Assembly (NCBI RefSeq): GCF_046058945.1
Contig: NZ_CP175511.1
Location: forward strand, 1,302,001-1,366,000
Direction of reading: 5' to 3'
DNA from: Brochothrix campestris
Lineage (GTDB): Bacteria; Bacillota; Bacilli; Lactobacillales; Listeriaceae
DNA: 64,000 nt
Shown here: positions 34,402 through 43,359 of the stretch, piece by piece
Numbering within the stretch: the first letter of the stretch is position 1
Layout: every line of letters begins with the position of its first letter
Program-made: the position numbers and the translations under genes
Notes under the pieces: model-generated
What the model was told of the DNA's origin: nothing
Databases searched by the model: none
Seen by the model: the letters and a program-made list of their open reading frames with translations, nothing else

Positions 34402-35964
34402 TTATTTAGCGTATTCAACCGCTCTCGTTTCACGAACAACTGTCACCTTAATGTGACCTGGATAATTCAATTCATTTTCGATTGATTTACGAATGTCACG
34501 TGCCAGACGAATCGATTCTAAATCATCGATGTCTTCTGGCTTAACAATGACCCGAATTTCACGACCAGCTTGAATCGCAAACGCTTTTTCGACTCCTTTG
34601 AAACTTTCTGGAATCGCTTCAAGACGCTCTAAACGATGAATGTAATTTTCTAACGTTTCACTACGCGCACCCGGACGAGCTGCTGATAAAGCATCAGACG
34701 CTGCCACAAGGATAGAGATGATTGATGTTGGCTCAGTATCACCATGATGCGAGGCAATCGCGTTGATAACTGTTTCATGTTCTTTATACTTAGTGGCAAG
34801 TTCGACACCAATTTCAACATGACTGCCTTCAATTTCATGGTCAATCGCTTTCCCGATATCATGGAATAAACCAGCTCGTTTAGCAAGCGTAACATCTTCG
34901 CCTAACTCACCCGCTAAAATCCCACTTAATCGTGCGACTTCAATTGAGTGATTCAAGACGTTTTGACCATAACTTGTACGGTAACGAAGGCGACCTAAAA
35001 TTTTAATAAGGTCAGGATGAACTGCGTGTAACCCAAGCTCAAAGGTTGCTTGTTCTCCGAGTTCACGAATGTGTTCGTCCACTTCTTTCCGTGCTTTATC
35101 AATCATTTCTTCGATTCGAGCAGGATGGATACGACCATCTTCTACTAATTTTTCAAGCGCGATACGGGCAATCTCACGACGGACCGGATCAAAACCTGAT
35201 AAAATAACAGCTTCGGGTGTATCATCAATGATTAAGTCGATCCCTGTTAATGTTTCAATCGTACGAATGTTACGACCTTCACGCCCAATAATACGTCCCT
35301 TCATTTCATCGTTAGGTAGGTTAACAACCGATACTGTTGTTTCTGATACAAAATCAGCAGCAGAACGTTGAATCGCTAACGATAATAAATCTTTGGCTTT
35401 CTTATCGGCCGTTTCTTTCGCATCATCTTCGCTTTCCTTAATCATCACAGCCATATCGTGTGATAACTCTTTTTCTGTTAGCGTTAAGATTTCATCTTTA
35501 GCTTGGTCTTTCGTTAAAGCCGAAATGCGTTCAAGTTCTTGGCGTTCATTTTCGACCAATTGTTCAACTTGAGCTTTTTTCTCTTCGATTAGTTGTTGTT
35601 TCTGAGTTATTTTTTCCTCTTTGCGTTCAATTGTTTCCTCTTTATTTTCTAAGGACGTGGTTTTACGATCAAGGATTTCTTCACGTTGTAATAAACGCGT
35701 TTCTTTTGTTTTAATTTCAAAACGACGTTCGCGAAGTTCAGTCTCAGTTTCAGTTCGATAGCGTTGATTTTCTTCTTTAGCTTCTAAAAGCGCCTCTTTC
35801 TTCAAAGTTTCAGCTTCTTTTAGCGCATCCGCTTTAATGTGCTCCGCCGTTTTACGGTTAGCTTCCATATCACGTTGATTCGAATTATTCGCTATTTTTC
35901 TTCCTACAACAAGACCAATGATCAAGAAAAGGAATACGAGGATGATGTCAATTACGTAGGTCAT
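34402..35964 (-). CDS. rny: Ribonuclease Y
   Basis: RNase Y is the membrane-tethered endoribonuclease that initiates mRNA decay in Firmicutes. The 520 residues show an N-terminal membrane helix (IDIILVFLFLIIGLVVG), a long charged coiled coil, a KH domain with GRIIGREGRNIRTIETLTG and an HD domain with LFHDIGKAIDHEIEGSH. The start is the ATG at 35964, with GGAGGTG seven bases upstream; a longer frame to 36000 reads through this ribosome site. Its native terminator has been split by IS copy 2. Confidence 0.97.
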   Translation of the reverse strand: MTYVIDIILVFLFLIIGLVVGRKIANNSNQRDMEANRKTAEHIKADALKEAETLKKEALLEAKEENQRYRTETETELRERRFEIKTKETRLLQREEILDRKTTSLENKEETIERKEEKITQKQQLIEEKKAQVEQLVENERQELERISALTKDQAKDEILTLTEKELSHDMAVMIKESEDDAKETADKKAKDLLSLAIQRSAADFVSETTVSVVNLPNDEMKGRIIGREGRNIRTIETLTGIDLIIDDTPEAVILSGFDPVRREIARIALEKLVEDGRIHPARIEEMIDKARKEVDEHIRELGEQATFELGLHAVHPDLIKILGRLRYRTSYGQNVLNHSIEVARLSGILAGELGEDVTLAKRAGLFHDIGKAIDHEIEGSHVEIGVELATKYKEHETVINAIASHHGDTEPTSIISILVAASDALSAARPGARSETLENYIHRLERLEAIPESFKGVEKAFAIQAGREIRVIVKPEDIDDLESIRLARDIRKSIENELNYPGHIKVTVVRETRAVEYAK

Positions 35965-36090
35965 ACATTCACCTCCATTCTTATTCTTTTTATAATTCAT
36001 GTCAAATTGTCGGCTGACTTATTGTACAGCGCACTACATTAATGATTAGCTATGTAAAATAATTTAGCTTTAAATTATCTTACAATTTAC

Positions 36091-36119
36091 ATTATACCGA
36101 TAAAAAGGTAATTTGTGAA
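36091..36119 (-). promoter_or_regulatory. Candidate rny promoter
   Basis: TTCACA (36114-36119), 17-bp spacer, TATAAT (36091-36096) on the minus strand, 127 bp before rny. The remainder of the 35965-36337 gap is AT-rich. Confidence 0.6.
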
Positions 36120-36210
36120 ATAAATAATGCTATTTATCTCTTAGTTTTACCTTTTTTTTTTGAAATAGTTTCTTTGTCTGACTCAAATGCATTTAATATT
36201 AGTATTTTAC

Positions 36211-36242
36211 GACGATGAAACCGCTTAACATCGCCTTTTTTA
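36211..36242 (+). terminator. Orphan terminator-like hairpin between recA and rny
   Basis: GACGATG pairs with CATCGCC (one mismatch; 36211-36235), then TTTTTTT on the plus strand. No plus-strand gene precedes it. Either the end of a short RNA or chance. Confidence 0.25.
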
Positions 36243-36290
36243 AAAAATTTCAGATGAAATACTCGTTGTCCAAATATAACTGATAAATAC

Positions 36291-36322
36291 AAAAAAAGAG
36301 TGTCGTAAATCACGACACTCTC
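36291..36322 (-). terminator. recA terminator
   Basis: AGAGTGTCG/CGACACTCT stem (36298-36322), followed on the minus strand by TTTTTTTG. Confidence 0.9.
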
Positions 36323-36337
36323 AGCTAGAGAATCAGC

Positions 36338-37384
36338 TTATTCGTCATCTTCCGTTGCGTCGGTCTCATCTTTACCTGTCGCAGCTTCTGGCAACTCAGC
36401 ACCGATACCATATGCATCACGCACTTTTTCATAAATCGCTAAACGATCTTCAGTATGTTCACGTAAATATTGCTTCGCATTTTCACGACCTTGACCAATA
36501 CGTTCGCCTTCATATGAGTACCACGAACCACTTTTAACAATAATATCGTGTTCAGCGGCCATATCAACGATTTCACCTTCGCGTGAGATTCCTTGTCCGT
36601 AGACGATGTCAACTTCGGCAATACGGAATGGCGGAGCGACCTTGTTTTTGACAACTTTAATACGCGTCTTATTACCGATGATGTCAGTGCCTTGTTTTAA
36701 TTGCTCTGCACGACGTACTTCTAAACGAACAGATGCGTAGAATTTAAGAGCACGTCCACCGGGTGTAATTTCAGGGTTACCAAACATAACACCGACTTTT
36801 TCACGAATTTGGTTGATGAATAAAGCAATTGTTTTTGATTTATTGATTGAACCAGATAATTTACGAAGGGCTTGAGACATTAATCGCGCTTGTAAACCAA
36901 CGTGCGAATCACCCATCTCGCCTTCGATTTCTGCTTTAGGCACTAAGGCTGCCACGGAATCGATAACAACGATGTCAATTGCACCTGAACGAACAAGTGC
37001 CTCACAAATTTCGAGCGCTTGCTCACCCGTATCAGGTTGAGATAACAGTAATTCATCAATGTTCACACCTAGTTTTTTTGCATAAGCTGGATCAAGGGCA
37101 TGCTCTGCATCGATAAAAGCAGCTGTACCACCTTTTTCTTGTACTTCTGCAATGGCATGGAGAGCAACCGTTGTTTTACCAGAACTTTCTGGACCATATA
37201 CTTCAATGACACGGCCACGTGGGTAACCACCAACACCTAATGCCACATCAAGTGCTAACGAACCACTTGGAATTGTTTTTATATTTGTATCAGTTTTTTC
37301 ACCTAATTTCATAATAGAACCTTTACCAAATTGTTTTTCAATTTGTTTCAATGCCTGATCTAAGGCCGCTTGACGATTATCCAA
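36338..37384 (-). CDS. recA: Recombinase RecA
   Basis: RecA forms filaments on single-stranded DNA, catalyses strand exchange and triggers LexA cleavage. Walker A GPESSGKTT (64-72), FIDAEHALDP, VVIDSVAAL and the L2-region NQIREKVGVMFGNPEITPGGRALKF are all intact. The start is TTG at 37384: AGGAGG sits seven bases upstream and the protein then begins like other Bacillales RecA (DNRQAALDQALKQIEKQFGKG) at 348 residues. The longer ATG-started frame (37450) would run across its own promoter. A SOS box lies at 37471-37484. Confidence 0.97.
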   Translation of the reverse strand: MDNRQAALDQALKQIEKQFGKGSIMKLGEKTDTNIKTIPSGSLALDVALGVGGYPRGRVIEVYGPESSGKTTVALHAIAEVQEKGGTAAFIDAEHALDPAYAKKLGVNIDELLLSQPDTGEQALEICEALVRSGAIDIVVIDSVAALVPKAEIEGEMGDSHVGLQARLMSQALRKLSGSINKSKTIALFINQIREKVGVMFGNPEITPGGRALKFYASVRLEVRRAEQLKQGTDIIGNKTRIKVVKNKVAPPFRIAEVDIVYGQGISREGEIVDMAAEHDIIVKSGSWYSYEGERIGQGRENAKQYLREHTEDRLAIYEKVRDAYGIGAELPEAATGKDETDATEDDE

Positions 37385-37433
37385 CCTATTTCCTCCTTCG
37401 TATAAAAACGAAATTTGTTTTGCTATACCTTTA

Positions 37434-37484
37434 ACTATAAACGTTTTCACTTTTAATTACAAGCAAAAAACGAACGTATATTCG
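37434..37484 (-). promoter_or_regulatory. recA promoter and SOS box
   Basis: TTGTAA (37457-37462), 17-bp spacer, TATAGT (37434-37439). Upstream of it CGAACGTATATTCG (37471-37484) matches the Bacillus-type LexA box with one mismatch in the right arm. Confidence 0.8.
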
Positions 37485-37544
37485 CTTTTTTGAAATATAT
37501 CGGCAATTAAAATGATGATTCCCTGTTTTAAATATGTCATTGCC

Positions 37545-38771
37545 TTAAGAGAAACGCTGATTCAAGAGCCAAAAGGCTTGTTTTACAGCCCGCTCACGAT
37601 TAGACTGGCGGTCGCCATTGAAGTGATATAAATGAGCAGTCGTCTCTGTTTTTGTACTAATAGCAAGCCAAACCGTTCCAGCTGGGTGTCCATCTTGGCC
37701 ACCTGGACCAGCGACACCGGTGAAACTAACACCGATATCCGCCTGGGTGCGAAGACGGATTTGCTCTGCCATTGCTTGCGCACACCCTTTGCTAACGACA
37801 CCCTCACGCGCAATCAATGCTGCATCCACCCCTAATAAGTCGGTTTTCAAGGATGTTGCATAGGTGACCATCCCCCCTTTAAAAATAGTAGAGACACCTG
37901 CATGATTAGCAATGGTCGCTTGAAACAAGCCTGCCGTTAAACTTTCAGCAGCCGATAGCGTCAGTTGCTTCTGTTTTAATTGCTCGATAACACGCGCTTC
38001 CAGACCTGTTTCGCCATAGCCATAAAAGAAGTTGCCGACTAGCGCTTGCACCTCTGCTTCCATTTCATCGAGTAAGACAGCAGCTGTTTTCAATGGATTG
38101 GCGACTGCACTAATGCGTAGACTGACCTCATACGTACCAGCATAGGTTGCCAGTGTCGGATTCGTCTGGTTCGTAATTAATGTATTTAACACGTCTGCTA
38201 ACCGCGATTCACCAATTCCGTAAAAACGCAAGACCCGTGATGTAATTGGTTGAGTTGCATTACGTGTTAGATACTCTGCGATAACATGCTCGAACATCGG
38301 TTTCATTTCGCGTGGCACACCCGGCATTAACACATAGGTAATTCCTTTGTCAACAATTAGCATACCGGGCGCAAATCCGGTTTTATTAGCTAAGCTAGTT
38401 GCACCTTCAAGCACATCTGCTTGTCGTAAATTATTGGACGTCATCGCTTGTTGACGCCCTTCAAAATGTTGTTGTATTTTTGCAAGAGCAACCGTATCTT
38501 TAACTAAAGAGCGCTGTAACAGGCGGGCTAACGTCTCTTTCGTGATATCATCTTGTGTCGGTCCCAATCCACCAGTAACGATAATTAAGTCGGCGCGTTG
38601 TTGCGCTTGCTTAAAGACAGCTGTTAAACGTTTATCGTTATCTCCTACCACTGTTTGGTAATAGAGATTATGCCCCGCATCGGCTAATTTCTGAGCAATA
38701 AACTGCGCGTTCGTGTTAACAATTTGTCCTAATAAAAGTTCGGTACCGATTGCAATTACTTCTGCGTTCAT
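37545..38771 (-). CDS. cinA: CinA: MoaB-like domain with nicotinamide-nucleotide amidohydrolase domain
   Basis: Two-domain CinA protein of 408 residues. The N-terminal half is molybdopterin-binding-like (AEVIAIGTELLLGQIVNTNAQFIA, TGGLGPTQDDITKE), linked to ADP-ribose or nicotinamide cofactor turnover in CinA proteins. The C-terminal third is a PncC-type domain (LSAAESLTAGLFQATI, GVSFTGVAGPGGQDGHPAGTVWLAI), which deamidates nicotinamide mononucleotide. ATG 38771 has GGAGATGA upstream. Its place between pgsA and recA is conserved in Bacillales; in streptococci cinA-recA is competence-induced, but no such signal is seen here. Confidence 0.95.
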   Translation of the reverse strand: MNAEVIAIGTELLLGQIVNTNAQFIAQKLADAGHNLYYQTVVGDNDKRLTAVFKQAQQRADLIIVTGGLGPTQDDITKETLARLLQRSLVKDTVALAKIQQHFEGRQQAMTSNNLRQADVLEGATSLANKTGFAPGMLIVDKGITYVLMPGVPREMKPMFEHVIAEYLTRNATQPITSRVLRFYGIGESRLADVLNTLITNQTNPTLATYAGTYEVSLRISAVANPLKTAAVLLDEMEAEVQALVGNFFYGYGETGLEARVIEQLKQKQLTLSAAESLTAGLFQATIANHAGVSTIFKGGMVTYATSLKTDLLGVDAALIAREGVVSKGCAQAMAEQIRLRTQADIGVSFTGVAGPGGQDGHPAGTVWLAISTKTETTAHLYHFNGDRQSNRERAVKQAFWLLNQRFS

Positions 38772-38820
38772 CGTATGGACTCATCTCCTTACTTCCTCTC
38801 TTTTTATTATAGCAGTATCT

Positions 38821-38855
38821 AAAAAAAGTCGCTACACCAGGAGGTGTAGCGACTT
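38821..38855 (-). terminator. pgsA terminator
   Basis: Perfect 13-bp stem AAGTCGCTACACC/GGTGTAGCGACTT (38826-38855 region), TTTTTTT on the minus strand. The roughly 60 bp between it and the pgsA stop (38856-38915) faintly recalls the R end of the dispersed repeat. Confidence 0.92.
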
Positions 38856-38915
38856 GAGACTAAAGAAGAACACTGTTATCCTTCGTCGTTTGTAACAGAA
38901 ATACGAATAACTGAC

Positions 38916-39497
38916 TTATTTAAAACCATCGCTAAACACATGACGGTTTTGATAAAAATAGTTAACGCCCGATAAAACTGTAAAGAATACACAGACATAA
39001 AAAATGATTAAATCAACTCGAATACCTGTTGCTGCAAACGGAAAATTACTGAGCATTAATAATGGGATGGCAATTAATTGGGTGAACGTTTTTATTTTAC
39101 CCAACATGTTGGCGGCATTCACTTCGCCACCTTCAGCTAACAACAGACGTAAACCAGTAATTGCTAATTCACGTGAGACAATAATTACCACTGCCCATGA
39201 TGGAATGATGTCGGCACCGACTAATGCGATAAAAGCGGCCATGACGAGCAACTTATCAGCTAATGGATCAGCAAACTTACCAAAGTTAGTTACAAGATTG
39301 TATTTACGTGCTAAGTAGCCATCTAACCAATCTGTAATCGACGCAACAATAAAGACGATGGTTGCAATTAAATGTGCGACTGTAATTGTTGCACCTAAAA
39401 CAGTAAACTCTCCCCAATTAAATGGTATTAAAAAAAGCAGTAAAAAAATCGGAATCAGAAAAATACGTAGAACGGTCAATTGATTGGGAATATTCAT
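38916..39497 (-). CDS. pgsA: CDP-diacylglycerol--glycerol-3-phosphate 3-phosphatidyltransferase
   Basis: PgsA makes phosphatidylglycerol phosphate from CDP-diacylglycerol in the membrane. The CDP-alcohol phosphotransferase motif DG-x2-AR-x8-G-x3-D-x3-D is complete in DWLDGYLARKYNLVTNFGKFADPLADK. Four to six membrane segments; 193 residues. The ATG at 39497 (MNIPNQLTVLRI) has AAAGGAG nine bases upstream; the longer frame to 39542 overlaps the inter-gene hairpin. Confidence 0.95.
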   Translation of the reverse strand: MNIPNQLTVLRIFLIPIFLLLFLIPFNWGEFTVLGATITVAHLIATIVFIVASITDWLDGYLARKYNLVTNFGKFADPLADKLLVMAAFIALVGADIIPSWAVVIIVSRELAITGLRLLLAEGGEVNAANMLGKIKTFTQLIAIPLLMLSNFPFAATGIRVDLIIFYVCVFFTVLSGVNYFYQNRHVFSDGFK

Positions 39498-39513
39498 TAT
39501 AATTTTCTCCTTT

Positions 39514-39546
39514 GAAAAAGGAGTGACGTTAGAGATAGCCACTCCT
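39514..39546 (-). terminator. Hairpin between rodZ and pgsA
   Basis: AGGAGTG/CACTCCT arms (39519-39546) followed on the minus strand by TTTTTC and then directly by the pgsA ribosome site. A partial terminator would set the pgsA level from rodZ read-through. Confidence 0.6.
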
Positions 39547-39551
39547 CACAG

Positions 39552-40400
39552 TTATTTTTGCTTGAATTCAATCGTGATGTTTTGTGTTATGGCATCTGTT
39601 GCAAACTCAAGTTTCTCATCATTAATGCTCATATTCAAGCCTTGCGAATTACCAATTGTTACATTTAAGTTAGTTGGTTTTACTAATTTAATTTCTTTTT
39701 TATCGCCAGCCGCTAATAGCCCACTCTCGACAGCTTCACCGGTGTTGGTTGTAATTGAATTCCAGCTATCGCCACCTGTAGCTTCAATCGTCATCGTCAA
39801 TTCATCAACACTAGCTGCCTCGACAACGTAATTCATCGAACCAGAATTAGCTTCAGGTGCTGTAATCGTCACTTTATCTGTTTTTTCATCAGTTGACTTT
39901 TCCTTTGATGCTGATTGTTCCGTTTTAGAGGACTCTTTTGTTTTAGTTGCCTCATCGATTGAAACACTTGTTGCAGGTGTTTGATCAACAACGGCATCAT
40001 CCGAGTTATTCCCTTTAACATACATCATCAGCCAAATCCCACCGATAACCAGCACAATTAATGCCACAACAATCAGTTTGAAACCTTTGCCTAATAAGAA
40101 AACTGGTAATTCACGTGGTTCTTTTTGATTGTTTGCGCGTGTCACTTCTTCGACCGCCGCTTCCTTAACAGGCACTTCTGCACGGTACAACGTCATAGCC
40201 TCATCCGCGTTTAAGCCAACAACTTCAGCATACGTACGTATGAATGCGCGCGTATAAAAGTCTCCTGGTAAAACATCGAACTTACCGCGTTCAATTGCTT
40301 CTAAATAGCGTTTTTGGATTTTTGTTTTTTGCTGTAATTCGTCCAAAGACATGCCTTTTTCTTTACGATTCTGTTTCAATAAACTCCCTAGCTCACTCAT
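39552..40400 (-). CDS. rodZ: Cytoskeleton protein RodZ
   Basis: RodZ links MreB filaments to the cell wall machinery. The 282-residue protein has an N-terminal HTH_25 domain (LLKQNRKEKGMSLDELQQKTKIQKRYLEAIERG), a transmembrane helix (about 108-128) and an extracytoplasmic domain (DUF4115, with SWNSITTNTGEAVESGLLAAGDKKEIKLVKPTNLNVTIGN). The linker after the helix is rich in S, T, K and E. ATG 40400 has AGG eight bases upstream, better than the GTG at 40409. Equivalent to ymfM in Bacillus, also just before pgsA. Confidence 0.93.
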   Translation of the reverse strand: MSELGSLLKQNRKEKGMSLDELQQKTKIQKRYLEAIERGKFDVLPGDFYTRAFIRTYAEVVGLNADEAMTLYRAEVPVKEAAVEEVTRANNQKEPRELPVFLLGKGFKLIVVALIVLVIGGIWLMMYVKGNNSDDAVVDQTPATSVSIDEATKTKESSKTEQSASKEKSTDEKTDKVTITAPEANSGSMNYVVEAASVDELTMTIEATGGDSWNSITTNTGEAVESGLLAAGDKKEIKLVKPTNLNVTIGNSQGLNMSINDEKLEFATDAITQNITIEFKQK

Positions 40401-40848
40401 ACTTTTCACCTGCCATAGCTTCGTTATTTTTAAATCTCTCCAGCTTGCCTTATCTAACGCAAGTATAACTTACTTACCGCACTTAATCGAGTAATTACAG
40501 TTAGACATTCCGTTGTTGATAAACGAGCTAAATCGTTCAATCTGACAATTTTCAACGACAATGCAAAGACAGAGGGAGTTGCTTTCGTTAAGCTCAATCT
40601 CGTATCTTTTCCATACGTTTTCAATCATTTTTCATTAAAGTTAATTTCAAACAATCAGCTTCAATCGATTTATATGTACGAATAATTCATCCACTTAAAT
40701 TCACTTGTTTTCGATTGTATCTTTTTCAATACTGATCTTAAAAAAGTATATTTCACCTTGATAAACTAGCATTTTATCTAAAAATTGCACTGTCTATATT
40801 TTAGCACGTCCGCTTGTTCTTGTCACTTTTAAGTTAATTTAAACGCGA
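40401..40848. other. AT-rich gap between ymfH and rodZ
   Basis: About 450 bp without a supportable gene on either strand. Bacillus has ymfI to ymfL here; no remnant of them is readable. A possible minus-strand -10 TATACT lies at 40462-40467 for rodZ. No convincing terminator for ymfH was found. Confidence 0.6.
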
Positions 40849-42090
40849 CTATTTTTGTCCTTTTATCATAAAGAGTAACGGTGTAGGATTCCCGAACAAC
40901 TCCTCGGCTAAAATTGTTAAATCATTTAATGAGATTTGTCTGATAATTGTTAAAAAAATCGCAGCATCAGCCTCTTTCAATTGATTTTCAACCAACCACT
41001 CACTGTAGGCTTCATAATCATCAGTCATTGTAACTAATGTGCCGATTAATTCACGTTTTGCGCAGTCAAACACGTATGGATCGAAACAGTTCTTAATTGC
41101 AGACATTGTTAAGCTCGCAGTTAGCGCACGAACACTTTTTTCATCACCAGTACCCATTAGCAATAAATAAGAATAGGCATCTTCATATACAAAATGACTG
41201 CTAAACGATTCATCAATGATACCTTCTGCGTATAGACGAGTATAGGTTTGCGATAGCGGACTCAGAATCACATCAGTCAGCAATTGACGTGTTAAGACAG
41301 CTTTTATATAAGCCGCTCCCCGTGTTCTTTGTGCCTGCCATTTTAGTCCAAGCGCAAATTTTGGCAACTGAATCGGCATTGTTGTGGTTGCACCTTTTCC
41401 ATCAAGTACGACTTCAGGACTGCTAATATAGCCAACTTCCCCGTCCCTCGTTGGTCGTAGCCATGTTTTAGACTGCTCACACATCACGCGGTATAACTGC
41501 TCAGCTTGAAATGGACCCGTTATTACCCAAGTGAGTTGTTCCGGTTGATACATCATCGCTTGTACTGCCTCAACTTGTTTTAGTGTCATCTTCGCAACAT
41601 CTTTTTTTGAGCCGGTTATATCCACCGCCATTGCTTGCCCAGGAAACAGCCCTGTTAAACTCATCTGTGTTAAAACAGAATAGACGTCATCTTCATACAT
41701 CTCCTGCTCTTGCAAAATAATGTTGCGTTCATGCGCAACATCAGCGTCAGTCCACCGTGGTTGCAACAACATTTGACCTAAGTAGTCAACAAGCGGATGT
41801 ATGTCACCTGTTGCTAATACAGTATAAGTCGTCATCGTCGTTGTTGTGTAGGCGTTAATACTTGCTTGTCGCTCTACGAAAAACTTACTAATATCTTCTT
41901 CATTAGACTGAAACATCATATGTTCAATGAAGTGGGCCATTCCGCTTAAAACAGGTTTCCCCTGCCATTCTAAACGTGTCGTTGAGCCATAAGGGACACT
42001 GACCTGAATATAACTATGATGCGCCGCTGGTTTCTCAACAAAAATAACCTTCATCCCATTAGGTAGTGTTTTGGAAAGTTCTTTTTTCAA
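40849..42090 (-). CDS. M16 family zinc peptidase, YmfH-like
   Basis: Insulinase/pitrilysin (M16) family protein of 413 residues. The inverted zinc motif HxxEH is present as GMAHFIEHMMFQS, with the downstream ERNIILQEQEMYEDD segment giving the third ligand region. The C-terminal half is the second, non-catalytic M16 lobe. It starts one base after the stop of the companion gene, implying a heteromeric pair such as YmfF/YmfH. Substrate unknown. Confidence 0.92.
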   Translation of the reverse strand: MKKELSKTLPNGMKVIFVEKPAAHHSYIQVSVPYGSTTRLEWQGKPVLSGMAHFIEHMMFQSNEEDISKFFVERQASINAYTTTTMTTYTVLATGDIHPLVDYLGQMLLQPRWTDADVAHERNIILQEQEMYEDDVYSVLTQMSLTGLFPGQAMAVDITGSKKDVAKMTLKQVEAVQAMMYQPEQLTWVITGPFQAEQLYRVMCEQSKTWLRPTRDGEVGYISSPEVVLDGKGATTTMPIQLPKFALGLKWQAQRTRGAAYIKAVLTRQLLTDVILSPLSQTYTRLYAEGIIDESFSSHFVYEDAYSYLLLMGTGDEKSVRALTASLTMSAIKNCFDPYVFDCAKRELIGTLVTMTDDYEAYSEWLVENQLKEADAAIFLTIIRQISLNDLTILAEELFGNPTPLLFMIKGQK

Positions 42091-42091
42091 A

Positions 42092-43348
42092 TTAGTACTC
42101 CTTTTTAGTTAGGCAGAAACTGCCTTTATACTGCCATTGATTCATTAAATTTGTGATATCTGCTGGCGTGATTGTTCCGAGCTCAGCCTGCCATTGTGCT
42201 AACGTCATCGTATAAGGCAGTAATTGCCGTGAAAAAGCAATGTCATTTACACTTTCAACATCGTCTAGTTCTAACTGTAGGTCATGCCACAAAGCCGTCT
42301 TTGCCAGTTCTAATTCAGATAATTGGATGTTTTCTGCCATTTGCCGTTGTTGTAGTTTCATCGTTTCTAGCGCTTGTTCAACCGCGTCGTCGTCAACACC
42401 AGCAACTGCATAGGCCAACTGTTTCGTAACATTGAGACTGCCGTAAATGTCATAGGCTAACTGTGCTTTTTCGCGCACTTCATTGAAAAGACGTGAATGA
42501 CTATCGACTGCCCAAATGTAGTAGCCTAGTTGTAACCGCACACGGTCGCGTTGTGAACATATGCGCGGTACTTGATACATTATAATTACCTTCGCTTGTG
42601 AGACATCATGAGTCTGCTTTTGTTCTCCGAGGGGTGTTAACTTACTGTCGCTAAAAGTTAGCGGCCTCACTGTTTTCGCCTGCCCATGTGGGAACTTCAT
42701 TAAGTGTTTCGTAATCATCGGTAGTGAGACATCCCCCGTGACTGTAATTAACTGCTCATCAATCGTCAGCATTTCACGGTGTGTTTCGGCAATATCAGTT
42801 AATGTTAAATCCGCGATATCTTCTTTAACACCGATCGTATGGTAGCGGTATGTATCGTTTTCAAAGGCCGTCTGCAGCACTTGCTCCAAGGCTAAGTCAC
42901 CCGGATCCTCTTTAATCATTTCAAAACGATTGCTTAACGTCTCTTTTTCGCGTTCAAACAAAGCCGTTGTTCGTTCGTTTTCAGTAAATAACGGTTGAAA
43001 TAAGGTGTCCTGTAAAAAGCACCAAACATCTTCTTCAAATGTTTCATCCGCTATTAATGAAGGGTTAGCATAGGTTAACGTACAATGAATCAAATGACAG
43101 TTCCCACTTTTTTCGACGGTAGCATCTAAAGCTGCCCCATATAAATACGAAAGTCTCTGTTGAAAGGCCGATAAGGTCGAATACTTTAAGCTAAGACCTA
43201 ACCAGTTGGCAAGTAAGGAACGTTTTGTCAACGTCTCACGTTCGAGTGGCGCTTTAAAATGCCACGTGACTGTAATCTGATTAAATTGTGTCGTTTGTTG
43301 TAGCAAAACAGGGTAGCCGTTAATTAGGATTGGGATTTGTTTCGTCAT
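42092..43348 (-). CDS. M16-like protein without zinc motif, YmfF-like
   Basis: M16-fold protein of 418 residues. Alignment by eye with its neighbour places LLANWLGLSLKYSTLSAF where the zinc motif should be, so this subunit is probably catalytically inactive and acts as partner. LAYDIYGSLNVTKQLAYAVAGVDDDAVEQAL is the characteristic C-terminal M16 block. ATG 43348 has AAGGAG seven bases upstream; a start at 43384 would lie inside ftsK. Confidence 0.9.
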   Translation of the reverse strand: MTKQIPILINGYPVLLQQTTQFNQITVTWHFKAPLERETLTKRSLLANWLGLSLKYSTLSAFQQRLSYLYGAALDATVEKSGNCHLIHCTLTYANPSLIADETFEEDVWCFLQDTLFQPLFTENERTTALFEREKETLSNRFEMIKEDPGDLALEQVLQTAFENDTYRYHTIGVKEDIADLTLTDIAETHREMLTIDEQLITVTGDVSLPMITKHLMKFPHGQAKTVRPLTFSDSKLTPLGEQKQTHDVSQAKVIIMYQVPRICSQRDRVRLQLGYYIWAVDSHSRLFNEVREKAQLAYDIYGSLNVTKQLAYAVAGVDDDAVEQALETMKLQQRQMAENIQLSELELAKTALWHDLQLELDDVESVNDIAFSRQLLPYTMTLAQWQAELGTITPADITNLMNQWQYKGSFCLTKKEY

Positions 43349-43359
43349 GTCAATCTCCT

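Noticed and set aside
37385..37450. ATG-started N-terminal extension of RecA
   Set aside because: It would cover the recA promoter and ribosome site; TTG at 37384 has AGGAGG and gives the family's normal N-terminus.
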